From Chara braunii (taxonomy: Eukaryota > Streptophyta > Charophyceae > Charales > Characeae): a DNA stretch of 54,597 nt. Positions 20,334 through 31,360 of the stretch are shown here, piece after piece. The stretch is taken from positions 513,517 to 568,113 of the forward strand of contig BFEA01000352.1 of NCBI GenBank assembly GCA_003427395.1, read 5' to 3'. A program made the position numbers and the translations under genes. The notes below the pieces were generated by a model that saw only the letters and a list, made by a program, of their open reading frames with translations, searched no databases and was not told the DNA's origin. Numbering within the stretch: the first letter of the stretch is position 1; each line of letters begins with the position of its first letter.

Positions 20334-21164
20334 CAGTGATGTAAGCCCAGTAGGACCGGGGGCCCTCTCCCAACTGGAACCGGACCCGTCCTACAGGCCG
20401 GTCGACCGGGCCGGTTCCCCCCCGGTTGGCTGTAACGAATCTTTTTTTTGTTTTTTTTTGTTTTCAATTTTAAGCCCACGGTGTTGTAGAGGCCAAGGAC
20501 GGGCCCACGGTGATCACTGGCAGCAGCAGCCGGTGGCTGTCCTGACAAGATAGGCCACCTTCCCTACCCTTCCCGACGTTAATGCTCCCAGCGCACCCCC
20601 TATCCCTATTATCCTACCTCAGTGTGACCAGCACTCAGTACCATCACCCTACCAGTATCGAGAGCAACTTGGACCAGACGGCAGTGACAATACTGACAAG
20701 CACCCCCTAACACTAACACCCCCACCCCCCTTTTCAAAGATTTGGGTGCGAAGAACCGTCCCTACCCTGCCACTAACACCCCCAGGCCCCTTTTCAAAGT
20801 TTTTGGGCGGAAGGTTAACATTTGCAGAAAGCCAGGTACGTTGTTGTCAAAGTCTGCTGATGCCCTTGCTTGCTGAAACCCCACCACTAACACCCTCACC
20901 ATAAACCCCCCAACCTCCGACCCCCAACCCCTGAAATAACCCCCACCCCGCCCGCGCCCCCAACCCCCCCCCAATCCCCCAACCCCCCAAATGAAACTTC
21001 TCTGTTCAAAGTTTTCTTTGCGGATTCGGGGAGATCTCGGCAAGCTCAGTCCAACCATGTTTTCAATTTTTTTTACTTATTATTTTTTTACCCACTTTTG
21101 GACCCAAACGGAATTCCGGTTGGACCCCCGGGGGTCCAACCGGCCGGTTGCCGGCACAGCCCTG
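20334..21164. mobile_element. Non-autonomous hAT-type DNA transposon
   Basis: The 8-bp word CTACAGAT stands on both sides (20326-20333 and 21165-21172). The left end is CAGTGATGT and the right end, read inward, is CAGGGCTGT. 8-bp target duplications and CAGNG short imperfect ends are typical of hAT elements. No transposase frame is present. Sub-terminal sequence is GC-rich with many CCGG and GGTT motifs, and a perfect 28-bp palindrome lies at 21116-21143. It lies downstream of the CCZ1 exon on the minus strand, presumably in an intron. Confidence 0.8.
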
Positions 21165-21282
21165 CTACAGATTGATTTCTTATGAAGTCAGTGTATATCA
21201 AATTCTTGTGTGGGTCATGCTCAGTGAGAAGAGAAAAAAACTGGCTTTCCACCGCACTAGGGGAAGAATTGGGTTTGCGCAC

Positions 21283-22074
21283 CTTGTCAAGTAGCTGGTC
21301 CCTGATGAGACCGCTTGCAGCACTTGCAATTAGGGGCAGAGAAGGTAGTAGCATCAGCATAGTAAGATTCTTGTATTGATAGGCCAATAGCTGCAACGGC
21401 TCACCTCCATTCACATAGACAACAGGGACTCCTCCATTGCCCTTTCGATCGCCGTTGAAGACCTCTGCTCCGCCTTGCCCTTGTCTAACTTCACCACCTT
21501 GAACCTCACTTCCTGCCAACGAGGACCCGGCAGAAGATTGTAGAAAGCCATTGTCATCACAAGACCAGGAACGAGGTTTCAATGGACGAGGTGTGCCTGG
21601 AGAATCCATGCACGACCTCATATCTACACTGCCATCTGATACGCAAGTGCCGGAACGAACCAGAGAAGGTGGAGATGCAGCCGGTGTGCTCGTACCTACT
21701 GCTCCACACTCTGCCTCTGACCTTTCTCCTTGACTCACACCAGAATCCTCAGGGCTGCCAGCAAAACTAGACCGCTGTGGTGGAGACAAGGGCTCCGCAT
21801 AGCCTGCTCCAATATTATTATTCCAGGAGCTAGTTGTGCCCACAGATTTGGGGCCGCTGCACTGCATATGTCTGGTCGGTGTTGCTGGAGCACTCTTGGC
21901 AAGCGGTGTAGTGGAGAATGAGGATATCCCAGACATAGAACTAGCTTTCTTTCTGAGCCCACGTGCTGCAGATGTCAATGCTGATGATAACATTTCAGTC
22001 GTCGACGACCCTCTGTGGATTACAGACGGGATCATACGGAGGCAAGCATACGAGTACAGTGTGGCAGTGTCTTC
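21283..22074 (-). CDS. CCZ1: CCZ1-like protein, internal exon (MON1-CCZ1 Rab7 activator)
   Basis: A 264-codon exon without stops on the minus strand. It is bounded by an acceptor (pyrimidine-rich, TGTGCAG at its upstream side, 22075-22081) and a donor-like GTGCGC (21282-21277), both in phase 0. The start EDTATLYSYACLRMI matches the region after the first longin domain in plant and animal CCZ1 (DD...LY.Y pattern). The end LQLLAYQYKNLTMLMLLP matches the plant CCZ1 motif YLLTYQYKSLTLVLL, from memory. Between them is a Ser/Gly/Pro-rich linker of ~170 residues, longer than in land plants. CCZ1 with MON1 loads Rab7 with GTP on late endosomes. The remaining exons are not seen, so it is a long-intron gene reaching beyond what I can recognise, or a fragment. 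Confidence 0.7.
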
Positions 22075-22251
22075 CTGCACAGGAGAGTAAACAAAAAACG
22101 AAACGTGATGGAGCAAAAGTCTGTCAGCCAGTGCTTAAATCATAAAGAGGAGTACAGTGTGGCAATGTCCTCCTGAACAGGAGAGGGAAGAAGACTAGAA
22201 AATGTAGGAACAAAAGTGAGAAAGACTGTGTGAAAAGATCAAAACAGTTAC

Positions 22252-22330
22252 CAAATTTAAGACATCCTTGTGAAAGGAGCTCGACCATACACACGAGCCG
22301 CACAAGCCATATCCGACAGTGTGGCATGGA
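22252..22330 (-). CDS. Possible upstream CCZ1 exon
   Basis: On the minus strand, CVWSSSFHKDVLNL ends at a donor TTTG/GTAACT (exon end 22252) in phase 0, and would join the next exon as FHKDVLNL-EDTATLYSY. The F..D.L then DD..LY.Y pattern fits CCZ1. No good acceptor is seen at the upstream side, so the left limit is a guess. Confidence 0.35.
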
Positions 22331-22339
22331 TAACACGGC

Positions 22340-23740
22340 ACCATGACACTATCGCCCATGCATGTATTGATAGTAAGGCTACAAGATAATACAACCGTCG
22401 ACCATTTCCATGCCCAGCGCACACATGAGGCAATTCGCTGTTGTCCATTACGCAAAGCATCAGAGGTAAACACCAATCTTGGGTCTGTCAGCGAGGACAC
22501 TTTCACCGGCGAGCCCAGACAATGATGAAGATCATACATGCAGTGCACTGGCTGCACGACCATGCCACACCTGTGGCACACAGCGCATGAGGATGCATGC
22601 GCGCGCCCCCGAAAATAGGAGGTCGTCAAAAGAATTGTCGGGGAAAGGGGGGGGTTGGCACACCCCACCTACAATAAACTCAGTTCATGGCCACACTGTC
22701 GCGGGCAAGGGTCGTCACTTTTGGTCAAAGGCCAGAAACAGGGGTCAAAGGTCACGTCCCAAGTTCGAGAAATGTCTAGGAAAGGGCCTAAGGTCAAGGG
22801 GTATCAAGGGTCAAAAACAGCGTCCAGAGCCCCCACGTGAGGTGAAAGCAGGCCCAAAGTCAAAGTCAACCCATTAGTCCACCTCTGCCATAGATCAGAT
22901 GCACATCAATGGTTGTCTGCAGGTATCCAGAAGATTCCAGTCCCGACTGGGAAAAGGTACCGCTGCTTCAAGGCTGCATCAAGGCCAATAAGATCGGGCA
23001 TATCTGGAGCGTCGACACTATCAAAGGGGAGACTGGTCCACGCCAGTCAAACACTGGGGAATGCATTCTGCCTTGCGCTCGATTTATGCTAGTGCTGTAT
23101 CGCGGTGCTGCTGGAGTTGGATGCTGGCGCCAGATGCTGCTGGTGAGCGCCAGCCTAGAGTGAGATTATGTTGGCGCGGCCATAACCACCTAGATGTAAA
23201 CTAGGTGATGAGGATCGGTGAGGAGGAGGAACAAGGCTGTGAGACTGAAGGGAGATGTGGGGAAGCTTACCTGGACTTACCTGCTGTCGACACGTTGTAG
23301 GGCCCCTCCCTGTTAGACTTTCGAGCCTCGTTGACCCCTCCCTCCGTCTAGGGAGGGGTCCCAGCTGGCTCAGCCCCGCCCGCGTACATATCAAGGGCGC
23401 GGGGCGTATCGTCACAAGGTCACCCCCACCTAGTGCTTTGATATGGTTGGGGATGGGCCATCGAGCGAGAGAACCTTGACATTGGGGGATGTATCTCAAC
23501 CCTCACGATGGGGTGGGTAGGCTTGTTCATCTAGGCAAAGCGTCGATTCTTGGTTCCATATTGTGTTCTCAAGCAATTGCTCCTTCCAATGCTCAAGCAG
23601 TCCAGGGAATTCGTTGAGAGTCCCTCTTCTTTCCCGAAGCCGACCAAGCATCCTCCTTCAGGTGTTCATCCATTTCCTATATGCGAGGCCCAATGAGCTC
23701 CGTGAGGCAAGGGACTCACCCCTCCGCTTATGCAGGCTGG
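22340..23740. other. Unassigned stretch
   Basis: No recognisable gene. From 22690 to 22865 GGTCAAAG/AAAGGTCA words are repeated many times on the plus strand. A hairpin CACCTAG/CTAGGTG lies near 23187-23209. Minus-strand donor-like CAGGTAAGT words occur near 23275-23285. Confidence 0.4.
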
Positions 23741-25287
23741 TGTCGGAACCTCTGGTTCTCGAATCAAGTCCCGACACTTGAGAAAAAATATATGACAAGA
23801 ATGTGCACAGCAGAGGAATACGAGGAAAGAGGACGAGCGAAGAGGGTAAGACTAGAGGGGTGGCTAAAGCGGGACCGCTGGGACCAAGGGCCCAAGACGG
23901 GACTCGAGACCAGTGGGACACAAAAGCAAGCGGGAACGGCTGTAAAGAAGGTCACAATGGCACATGAACTTAGACTAGACAAAGAGAGGAGCCAATAGCG
24001 GAGTGGGAAATGGTTTGAGAGGATTCCGGGAAACACCGGAGAAATACAGTTTTTCCCGTAATCCAGGGAACAAGGAAAAGATGGGCAAAAATGATCGGAA
24101 CAATTCCGTTCCAACGACGAACCTGGGGAATGTCGTCAGGCATCACATATTAAAAATACAAAAGCAACGGAGATCGGTTACCTAAGAAATTATGTTTTAG
24201 CAAACAAACGTTGCTAAGGACTTGCGGACATGGCAAAGTGGTAAAAACGGTTTTGGCGGTCGCACGGCATAGGAAGAACGCCACATCGGGAAAAGACCAC
24301 CAAGTGACCCGAAAAAGGCAAGGACATAAATTAGTAAGATGAACGGACCACGGCACAGGAATTTCATGTGGGGTTTGCCATTACGGCGCCGGAACAACGA
24401 TAAGGGGGGAATGCTCAACTTCAACAAGAATTGAATGAATGAGAGAAGAAAAATAATCATAAGATGGCCCCATTGGAAAGGGGAGGCCACAAGTGAAAAT
24501 GGCACAAGGGTAGTGTGCCACAGCGAATGGGCCGACGACAAAGGAAAATGGTGTCGTTGTGCCATCAAGAGTGGCCCTAGCCTGTGCGTGGGAGAAGCCT
24601 AGGCGGAGTGGGACTAGAATGGGAGGCTTGAGGGGTGCAGCGGACTGCAGGACACTACCCATGTTAGTGTTCGGGCACAGTGAACTTGAAAAAGGGTGGT
24701 TGTTTTGAGTTCCGAAATAGAAGAGGTTAAGATAAAAGAGAGAAAGTCTCAATGTCAAGGCTTCGAGGCCTTGAAATTAAGAAGGGACTCAAGGGGGATG
24801 CAACGGACTAGAAAGGATTTAGTTTTGAAGGGCCTAGGTACAATGAACCTGAAAAATAGGGTTCTAGTGTGGTCCGAGATAAAACGGTCAGCAAAGGTAG
24901 AGAGAAAAGGGCCTAGAGGGAGAATGGGAGAGGTAGGAGAGTGTGGGAGTGAAAAAGAGACAAACCACCACATCATGGCCTGCATCAAGCCTAGATGCAG
25001 TTGGGACTGAAACGGTAAAACACGAGGCCAAGGAAAAACCATGTTTTAAATATATTTGTGACCTGATTCATCCTGGGCACAAAGGCATGGGAATGGGGAG
25101 ATTCATGTGCAATGTATCTAAATCTCAAGCCTCTAGAAAATCAGGATGCTTTGTGGTTGTGATGCAGCATACCACGAAAAGTAAAGCAAACACATGTTTT
25201 AAGTACATCCAGAGCCAATATTCAGTTCGGATGCACCTGAAAATGTGCCGCCCAATTTTGTTTCAGTTTGGGGCAAGTTCTGGGGCA
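23741..25287. repeat. Dispersed repeat E, copy 1
   Basis: Similar to 38544-39697 over most of its length, with indels. The start is TGTCGGAACC ... TCCCGACA, an inverted pair of about 7 bp. Shared words include GAATCAAGT, GGGGATGCAACG, CACATCATGGCC/CACATTATGGCC, CCTGCATCAAG, TTCATCC and AAGCAAACACATGTTT. No gene seen; short frames on both strands have no motif. It may be an LTR of an unknown family. Confidence 0.7.
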
Positions 25288-25690
25288 ATGAGGCTAGGAA
25301 AGATGACCTCATTGCACTTCAAAAATTAACACACTGCAAGAGGATGCATGGGCCAAGTAAAGATGGCCCTTGGCATCTTCAAAATACATGGGGAAGTGCT
25401 CCAAGCACAAGGGAGCAACTTGCAACGATGATCTCGACCACCAGATCAAGATCTAACGGCCAGCAATATTTGTCGTAAAAGTGGCACATAAGAAGAAGGG
25501 AAAACGCGACTGTCGAGGACCAGGTACTCCCAAATAAAAGTTGGGCGTTAAGGAGGGGGTTATCGGGAACTAGACGGACCCAAATAAAAACAATCACTGT
25601 TTGGGACTGCGATCGGTGTGACCACAGGCGAGAGATGGTTAACGGGTGCATATATTTTCGGATCTCCTTTCCAGGCAGTTCAGCCACTTT
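25288..25690. other. Unassigned spacer
   Basis: No recognisable gene or repeat apart from the GGTTAACG word near 25638 that mirrors one near 26740 on the far side of the satellite. Confidence 0.4.
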
Positions 25691-26720
25691 AGGTTACTAC
25701 ACCACTTTCAGATTGTGTGTGGATCTATACATGGGGTTGTCTGAAACCGCCTTCAGGCAGTTCAGCTACTTCAGGTTGATACACCACTTTCAGATTGCCT
25801 ACAGATCCATTGCAAATGGTGGGATGGGGGTACCTGAAACCCCTTTCAAAAACTTCATCCACTTCAGCGGTTTCAGGACCCCACCTGAAATTCCTGAAAT
25901 GACCTGAAGTGGCTGAAGCTTCTGAAAGGGGTTTCAAGTACCCCCATCCAACCATTTGGATGGGGGTACCTGAAACCCCTTTCAGAAGCTTCAGCCACTT
26001 CAGCGGTTTCAGGTCCCCACCTGAAATTCCTAAAATGACCTGAAGTGGCTGAAGCTTCTGAAAGGGGTTTCAGGTACCCCAATCAACCATGTGGATGGGG
26101 GTACCTGAAACCCCTTTCAGAAGCTTCAGCAACTTCAGCGGTTTCAGGTCCCCACCTGAAATTCCTCAAATGACCTGAAGTAGTTGAAGCTTCTGAAAGG
26201 GGTTTCAGGTACCCCCATCCAATTGGTTGGACGGGGATACCTGAAACCCCTTTCAGAAGCTTCAGCCACTTCAGCGGTTTCAGGTCCCCACCTGAAATTC
26301 CTGAAATGACCTGAAGTGGCTGAAGCTTCTGAAAGGGGTTTCAGATACCCCCATCCAACCATTTGGATGGGGGTATCTGAAACCCCTTTCAGAAGCTTCA
26401 GCCAGTTCAGCGGTTTCAGGTCCCTACCTTAAATTCCTGAAATGACCTGAAGTGGCTGAAGCTTCTGAAAGGGGTTTTAGGGACCCGCATCCAACCATTT
26501 GGATGGGGATACCTGAAACCCCATTCAAAAGCTTCAGCCACTTCAGTGGTTTCAGGTCCCCACCTGAAATTCCTGAAATGACCTGAAGTGGCTGAAAAAG
26601 CGCGCAGAAAAAAAAAAAAAAACATAAAACTTGTCCTGCAAACCACCCGAAACTTCTGAAATGACCTGAAGTGTCTTCAGGCCATTTCAGCGGTTTCAGA
26701 CCACTTCAGAATCTTTCATT
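25691..26720. repeat. Palindromic satellite of 135-136-bp units
   Basis: The word CGGTTTCAGG recurs at 25868, 26004, 26139, 26275, 26411 and (as TGGTTTCAGG) 26547, a period of 135-136 bp. Each unit is itself an inverted repeat: CCTTTCAGAAGCTTCAG... on one side and CTGAAGCTTCTGAAAGG on the other, with a loop holding TTTCAGGT-CCCC-ACCTGAAA, itself a hairpin. Neighbouring units also pair across ACCATTTGGATGG junctions. Degenerate flanking parts use the same CTGAA/TTCAG words. The frames seen in it are by-products of the repeat. Confidence 0.9.
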
Positions 26721-26880
26721 CTGAAATTTTAGGTGGTCGTTAACCGTGAGTGCCACAGGCGGGACCAAGAAGCGGGACAAGTACAAGATAAGTGACAAGG
26801 ACCTAAGTTATCGCAAGAAAATTGTGATGCAGCATGGAGAATGGACAATACAAGAAAGGTCCACCATCAAATTAAGATCT

Positions 26881-26960
26881 GACATTTGAAAATATTAGCA
26901 CCACTAGTGCTCGCACTAGTGGTGCTACTCGAACTAGTGGTGCTAATATTTTCAAATGTC
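26881..26960. repeat. Perfect 28-bp inverted repeat hairpin
   Basis: Positions 26881-26908 and 26933-26960 are exact reverse complements; the 24-nt loop repeats part of the arm (ACTAGTGGTGCT appears twice). It could be a small fold-back element or the stem of a small-RNA precursor. Confidence 0.9.
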
Positions 26961-27170
26961 TGATGTGGGCTAAAAAATGTGGAGTTTTCAGGAGAAGGAA
27001 AAGGGAAAAATAAGGAAGGAGGGTTTAGGGTGCAGTCCGAGATATTCTTGACCACCTAGGACTGAGAAAATAGAGCCTTGGGTGGCTCTACACAGTAAAT
27101 GGCCTACCTAGGATAAATCGGGGCAAGAAGGGTTGTAGTTTGGGACTAACGAAGGCAAACTGACCATTAT

Positions 27171-27380
27171 TGCAGTTCGAGAAATCTCGGACTTCTACTA
27201 GATCATGATCTAGATCCGGATCAAGATCTAGGGCCTAGAAAAAGTATCAACAGTTGGCTGACGCTTATCATGACGAAAATAAAAGAAAAGAAAAGAAAAG
27301 GGAGAAAAAAACGAGGGAGAATGAAACAAAACGGAAGAAAAAGGTGGGAATGAGTAGGTCGTTGGGTAGGGACTGGCAAA
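27171..27380. repeat. Dispersed repeat F, copy 1
   Basis: Similar to 30562-30772: TGCAGTTCGAGAAAT, GGCCTAGAAAAAGTATCAA, a run of AAAAGAAAAG, and GGGACTGGC near the end. At 27198-27213 there is a perfect 16-bp palindrome. Confidence 0.7.
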
Positions 27381-28754
27381 GTAGAGACTGTTAAGAGGTA
27401 CCTCGGCCCTACGCTGATATATGCACACTGGAATTAGTGGAGGTAAATCCGGTGTGAAGAAATAAGGCCCTTGGGGCCATATCTAAAAAAAAACTGAATT
27501 AAAAAGAGAAAAAGAAAAAAAAAAAAGCAAAAGTTTGATGGCCGTTCTCATTTTGGCCCTAGATCTGAGAATTTGAGCTAGGGACAAGATTAAATAACCA
27601 TTTTTGGTGATGTCAACTCAAACGGCCGGCTCCGGAATGAGTTGGCAGCCCAAAATGGAAAGAAACAAAAGTAGGAAGAAACAAAACAGTGTATCTGGCC
27701 AAAAATTGTGGTCAAATACACTAGAAAATGAAAGGAAGAGCCTTTAGGGCTCTAACTTGAAGCAAGGATCACTTGGGCCTCACTCGGACTAGATCTAGCC
27801 TTGGATTTTGGTTAGATCTATGGTCCAAGGTGAACGGAGGTACAAGAGGTACCTCAACCGACTAAAAAATGAGTGGTATTTGAAGAAAGTTGAGAAAAGG
27901 CCCGAAAGGTCTTTTCTTTTCAATCAAGATTGCCCCTTGATCATACGGATCCAAGGGACAACATCTATGGATAAAAGTAAAGCATAGAGTGCTCCCAAAG
28001 GCTGTCCAAGTTGGTACCAACCACTCCGACTACATGTACCTGACCAAAATGACGCCCAGGTGCTTCCGAAGAAGCCCATGGGTGATGGGACGCCTTGGGG
28101 GCACCTCAACTCACTTTGGGCACATAGGAGAGGTCCAAAGGCTACCCACCTCACTTACATTTGCATGAGGCAAGAACATGTTGTCGGAATGTACTAAGGA
28201 GAGCTCTAAGCTCAACCCGAGCGAGAGGACGGGAACCGCTGCCAATTTTGAGCTCTGGAGGCGACTCCAGGCTAGTGGAACAGGCTGGAGAGGCTAGGTG
28301 GAGTGGCGCTAGCCTAGGGAGGTGCTCCACCATAGCCCTAAGGCTGTAGAGAAGGAAGAAAGGCTAGACGAAGTTCCCATAGCCCTCCTATAGGGGAGTA
28401 CACTACAACTATGAAGTTAGAAGGTCACTACAGTTAGAGAGAGGCAAGGAAAGGAGATTGTTGAGCATGAGGAGAGAGGAAGGTTTGAGAAAAGGAGTGG
28501 ACACCTTGATCGCTGCATCTAGTTGAAGGAAGGAAGGAAAGGAGAGAACCTTGAGAAAGAAGGAAGCCATAGCCAAGGAGGAAGGGTGAGGAAGAATAGC
28601 CCTTTTCCAAGAGAAAGCTTCATTGGGTCGTCATCAACTAACCAAGTCACACAAAGAGGTGAGTGGGAATGGGGGAGGTTACCTCCTTCTTCGTCTTCTC
28701 CTTCCTCATCCCCTTGTTGATAAACAATCCAAACTTGAATAGAGTAGTTAGTAG
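27381..28754. other. Unassigned stretch
   Basis: Purine-rich DNA with poly-A tracts. I see no gene with a recognisable motif, only short frames on both strands. Confidence 0.4.
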
Positions 28755-29420
28755 ACTTTCCAACAAATTTCCTTCATGCTTTCACGCAATTTTCTACTTG
28801 GGGGTATCTCTCTATACTCATGTGCATGTGTTTTATCAACTTTCCTTTATGCTTTCACTCAATCTTCTCTTGGGTGTATCTCGCTTCACTCTAGTGTGCT
28901 TCTGCTAGTCATGTGCATGTGTTTGGTCAAGTTTCCTTCATGTTTTCTACTATCTTCTACTTGGGTGTATCTCGCTTCACTCTAGTCATATGCATGTGTT
29001 TATCAAGTTTCCTTCATGCTTTCTATCAATCTTCTACTTGGATATATCTCGCTTCAATCTATTGTGCTTCTACTAGTTATTCGCATGTGTTTTGCCAAGC
29101 TTCCTTTATGCTTTCACTCAATCTTTCGCTTGGGTGTATTCACTTCACTCTAGGGTGCTTCTACTTGTCATGTGCATGTACTCAATCAAGCTTCCTACTT
29201 CATTTCACTCAATCTCTCACGTGGATGTATCTCGCTTCACTCTAGCATGCGTCTACTAGCCACGTCGCTCAATCTTCCACTCGGGGGTATTTCGCTTCAC
29301 CCTAGTGTGTCATGTGTGTGTGTTTTGTTAAGTTTTCTATATGCTTTAGCCCATTCTTTCATTTGGGCGCGTCTCGATTCACTTTAGTGTGCTTCCACTA
29401 GTCATGATCATGTGTTTTGT
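28755..29420. repeat. Degenerate minisatellite, about 8 units of 60-95 bp
   Basis: Units share TTTCCTTCATGCTTTCACTC, TTGGGTGTATCTCGCTTCAC, TCTAGTGTGCTTCTACTAG and CATGTGCATGTGTTT, with the TATCTCGCTTCAC word near 28806, 28878, 28965, 29044, 29134, 29228, 29287 and 29370. Unit length varies by internal deletions. Confidence 0.8.
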
Positions 29421-30025
29421 TTGTCGTCGGATGGGGGACCGGTGTTTGGCTGCTGCTACTACGATCGGATTTGCAACCACCGACTGTTTGGTACAACCTG
29501 GGGGTGCTCAAGTCATCTTGGGCCACACAGTCTGCAGTGGCCGAACGTTTGCAGACCCCATATCTAAGGTATAGATAGGTATCCTATCAAGTTTCAGGCT
29601 TGACTGAGTCCGTTTTCCCACAAAAAACGGAAAATGGCCTTACCCAAACAATTCAACTACGACTACGGGCGAAGTCGAAAATGGGCAAGTAGGGGCAAAT
29701 GACCATAGAATTAGGAAAGATTCTAGAGGGACCATCTTTAAGGTATATACAAGAACCCTATAAAATATCGGGACCAACTGACGATATTCGGGGTACGAAA
29801 CGAAAATAAAAGTTTTTCGCCTCTAAAAAAATCTGCAAAAAAGGGGGGGATGATAGTGCTGCAAAATTGAGTTTTCTGCCACCTGTGTTTTCTGAATATT
29901 TTGACCAGCCAGTGTTTTTCTGCAAATCGTTGCTCTGAATTTTCTGCAAAGCCAGTAGCTTTCCAATAGAGGGAAGAGGTTGGTGGCACCAAAGGATCAA
30001 AGCATAGGACTAGGAGAATGTGCGA
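29421..30025. other. Unassigned spacer
   Basis: No recognisable gene. Contains short inverted words (CCGTTTTCC...GGAAAATGG near 29610-29636). Confidence 0.4.
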
Positions 30026-30470
30026 AGCACCTTGCACATTCTTCCTCCTCCACCTCCATCACCCGTCCACCTTAACCAAGCACCTTCCACCTTCTTCCTC
30101 CTCCGCCTCCATCACTGACCCACCATCGCCAAGCTCCTTGAACCTTCTTGCTCCTCAACTTCCATCACCCATCCGCCATAGCCAAGCACCTTGCACCTTC
30201 TTCCTCCTTCACCTCCATCACCCATCCACCATAGCGAAGTACTTTGCACCTTCTCCTCCACCTCCATCGCCCATCCACCATAGCCAAGCATATTGCACCT
30301 TTTTCCTCCTCCACCTCCANCNCCNGTCGGCCATAGCCAAGCACCTTGCACCTTCTTCCTCCTCCACCTCCGTTACCCATCCGCCATAGCCAAGTGCCTT
30401 GCACCTTCTTCCTCCTCCACCTCCATCACGCATCAGCCATAGACAAACACCTTGCACCTTCTTCCTCCTA
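30026..30470. repeat. 53-bp minisatellite, about 8 copies
   Basis: The unit contains CACCTTGCACCTTCTTCCTC, CCACCTCCATCACCCATCC and CATAGCCAAG, with a 53-bp period. Three unknown bases lie at 30320, 30322 and 30325. On the minus strand all three frames stay open across the array. Confidence 0.9.
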
Positions 30471-30561
30471 CGCTACCAAGGGAAAATCGGAGCAAAACGG
30501 GGCAAAGTTTAAAGTTAACGGTGGCAGAATGGGGCTCCCATGAGCATGGGGGTGCCATAAT

Positions 30562-30772
30562 TGCAGTCCGAGAAATAACGGACTGCCCGTTGAGCATAAT
30601 CTAGGCCTAGATTACGATCTATGGCCTAGAAAAAATATCAACAGCTAGTTGACACTTGTCATGTCAAAAAATAAAAGAAAAGGAAAAGAAAAAGGGGAGA
30701 AAAAAAAGGAAGAATGGGACAAAAGAGGAGTAGAAGGAGGGAGTAAGTTGGTCGTCAATAGGGACTGGCGAA
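30562..30772. repeat. Dispersed repeat F, copy 2
   Basis: Partner of 27171-27380. At the same place in the unit there is a perfect 18-bp palindrome (30597-30614) of different sequence from the palindrome in copy 1. Confidence 0.7.
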
Positions 30773-30959
30773 TCCCTACTAACTGAATCTTGTGGGGAAA
30801 AAGAAAAGAAAAAAGAAAAGGAAAGGAAAAAGAACTAACGGTCAAAAACGGTGTCGAGCTCATCAGCTCCCGCCTCTTCTTGCCAAAAGCGAGAGCCCTT
30901 GTGGCCATGTCACGCAAAAGCTAAACAAATACTTTAGAGACAACTCGAGGACGACACAA

Positions 30960-31330
30960 GATATCCCCGCGGACCGTCAAAACGACCGTGGTTTGCGTCG
31001 TCCCTTCGCCGCTCTAGCCGGGTGCGCCAGCTGTACTTCTCGCGGTTTCCTACGACAGGATACGTTCCCCCGTGGCGCAACTGTCTTTCCTAAGGGGTTG
31101 TCACCACCCTTAGGGGCGTATCCCGACCGAGCTACTAACCCACATGCGAAAGTTTTTACTTGCAATTGCAGAGGTAGGTCAGTTGAGGACGTTTGCTCGT
31201 TTCGTTCTAGCATAGGTACGCTTGAGTAAAATGCCATCGTACCCCGAATGTTGCTCGAGGCTCGGGGCGCTGATCTCCCAAGCTCGTGACATACGTCGAT
31301 CGACTAGGACGGTCTCAACCAGAAGTGAAC
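30960..31330 (-). repeat. Family G repeat, copy 3 (reverse)
   Basis: The reverse complement shares with 7830-8172 the words ACCTCTGCAATTGCA, AGCTCGGTCGGGATACGCCC, GGTGACAAC, ATCCTGTCGTAGG and GCTGGCGCACCCGG. Similarity seems to continue to about 31360 (GTCCTAGTCGAYCGACG). The terminal word seen in the other copies is degraded here. Confidence 0.65.
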
Positions 31331-31360
31331 CCATCAATCAATCCTAGTCCCCTTAGACAC

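Noticed and set aside
22655-22877. Gene in the GGTCAAAG-rich stretch
   Set aside because: The frame only reflects repeated short words; no domain is visible.
25873-26646. Minus-strand frames with LKPLSEASATSGHFRNF
   Set aside because: They are translations of the palindromic satellite and repeat with it.
30112-30457. Three overlapping Gly/Trp-rich antisense frames
   Set aside because: Explained by the 53-bp repeat length.
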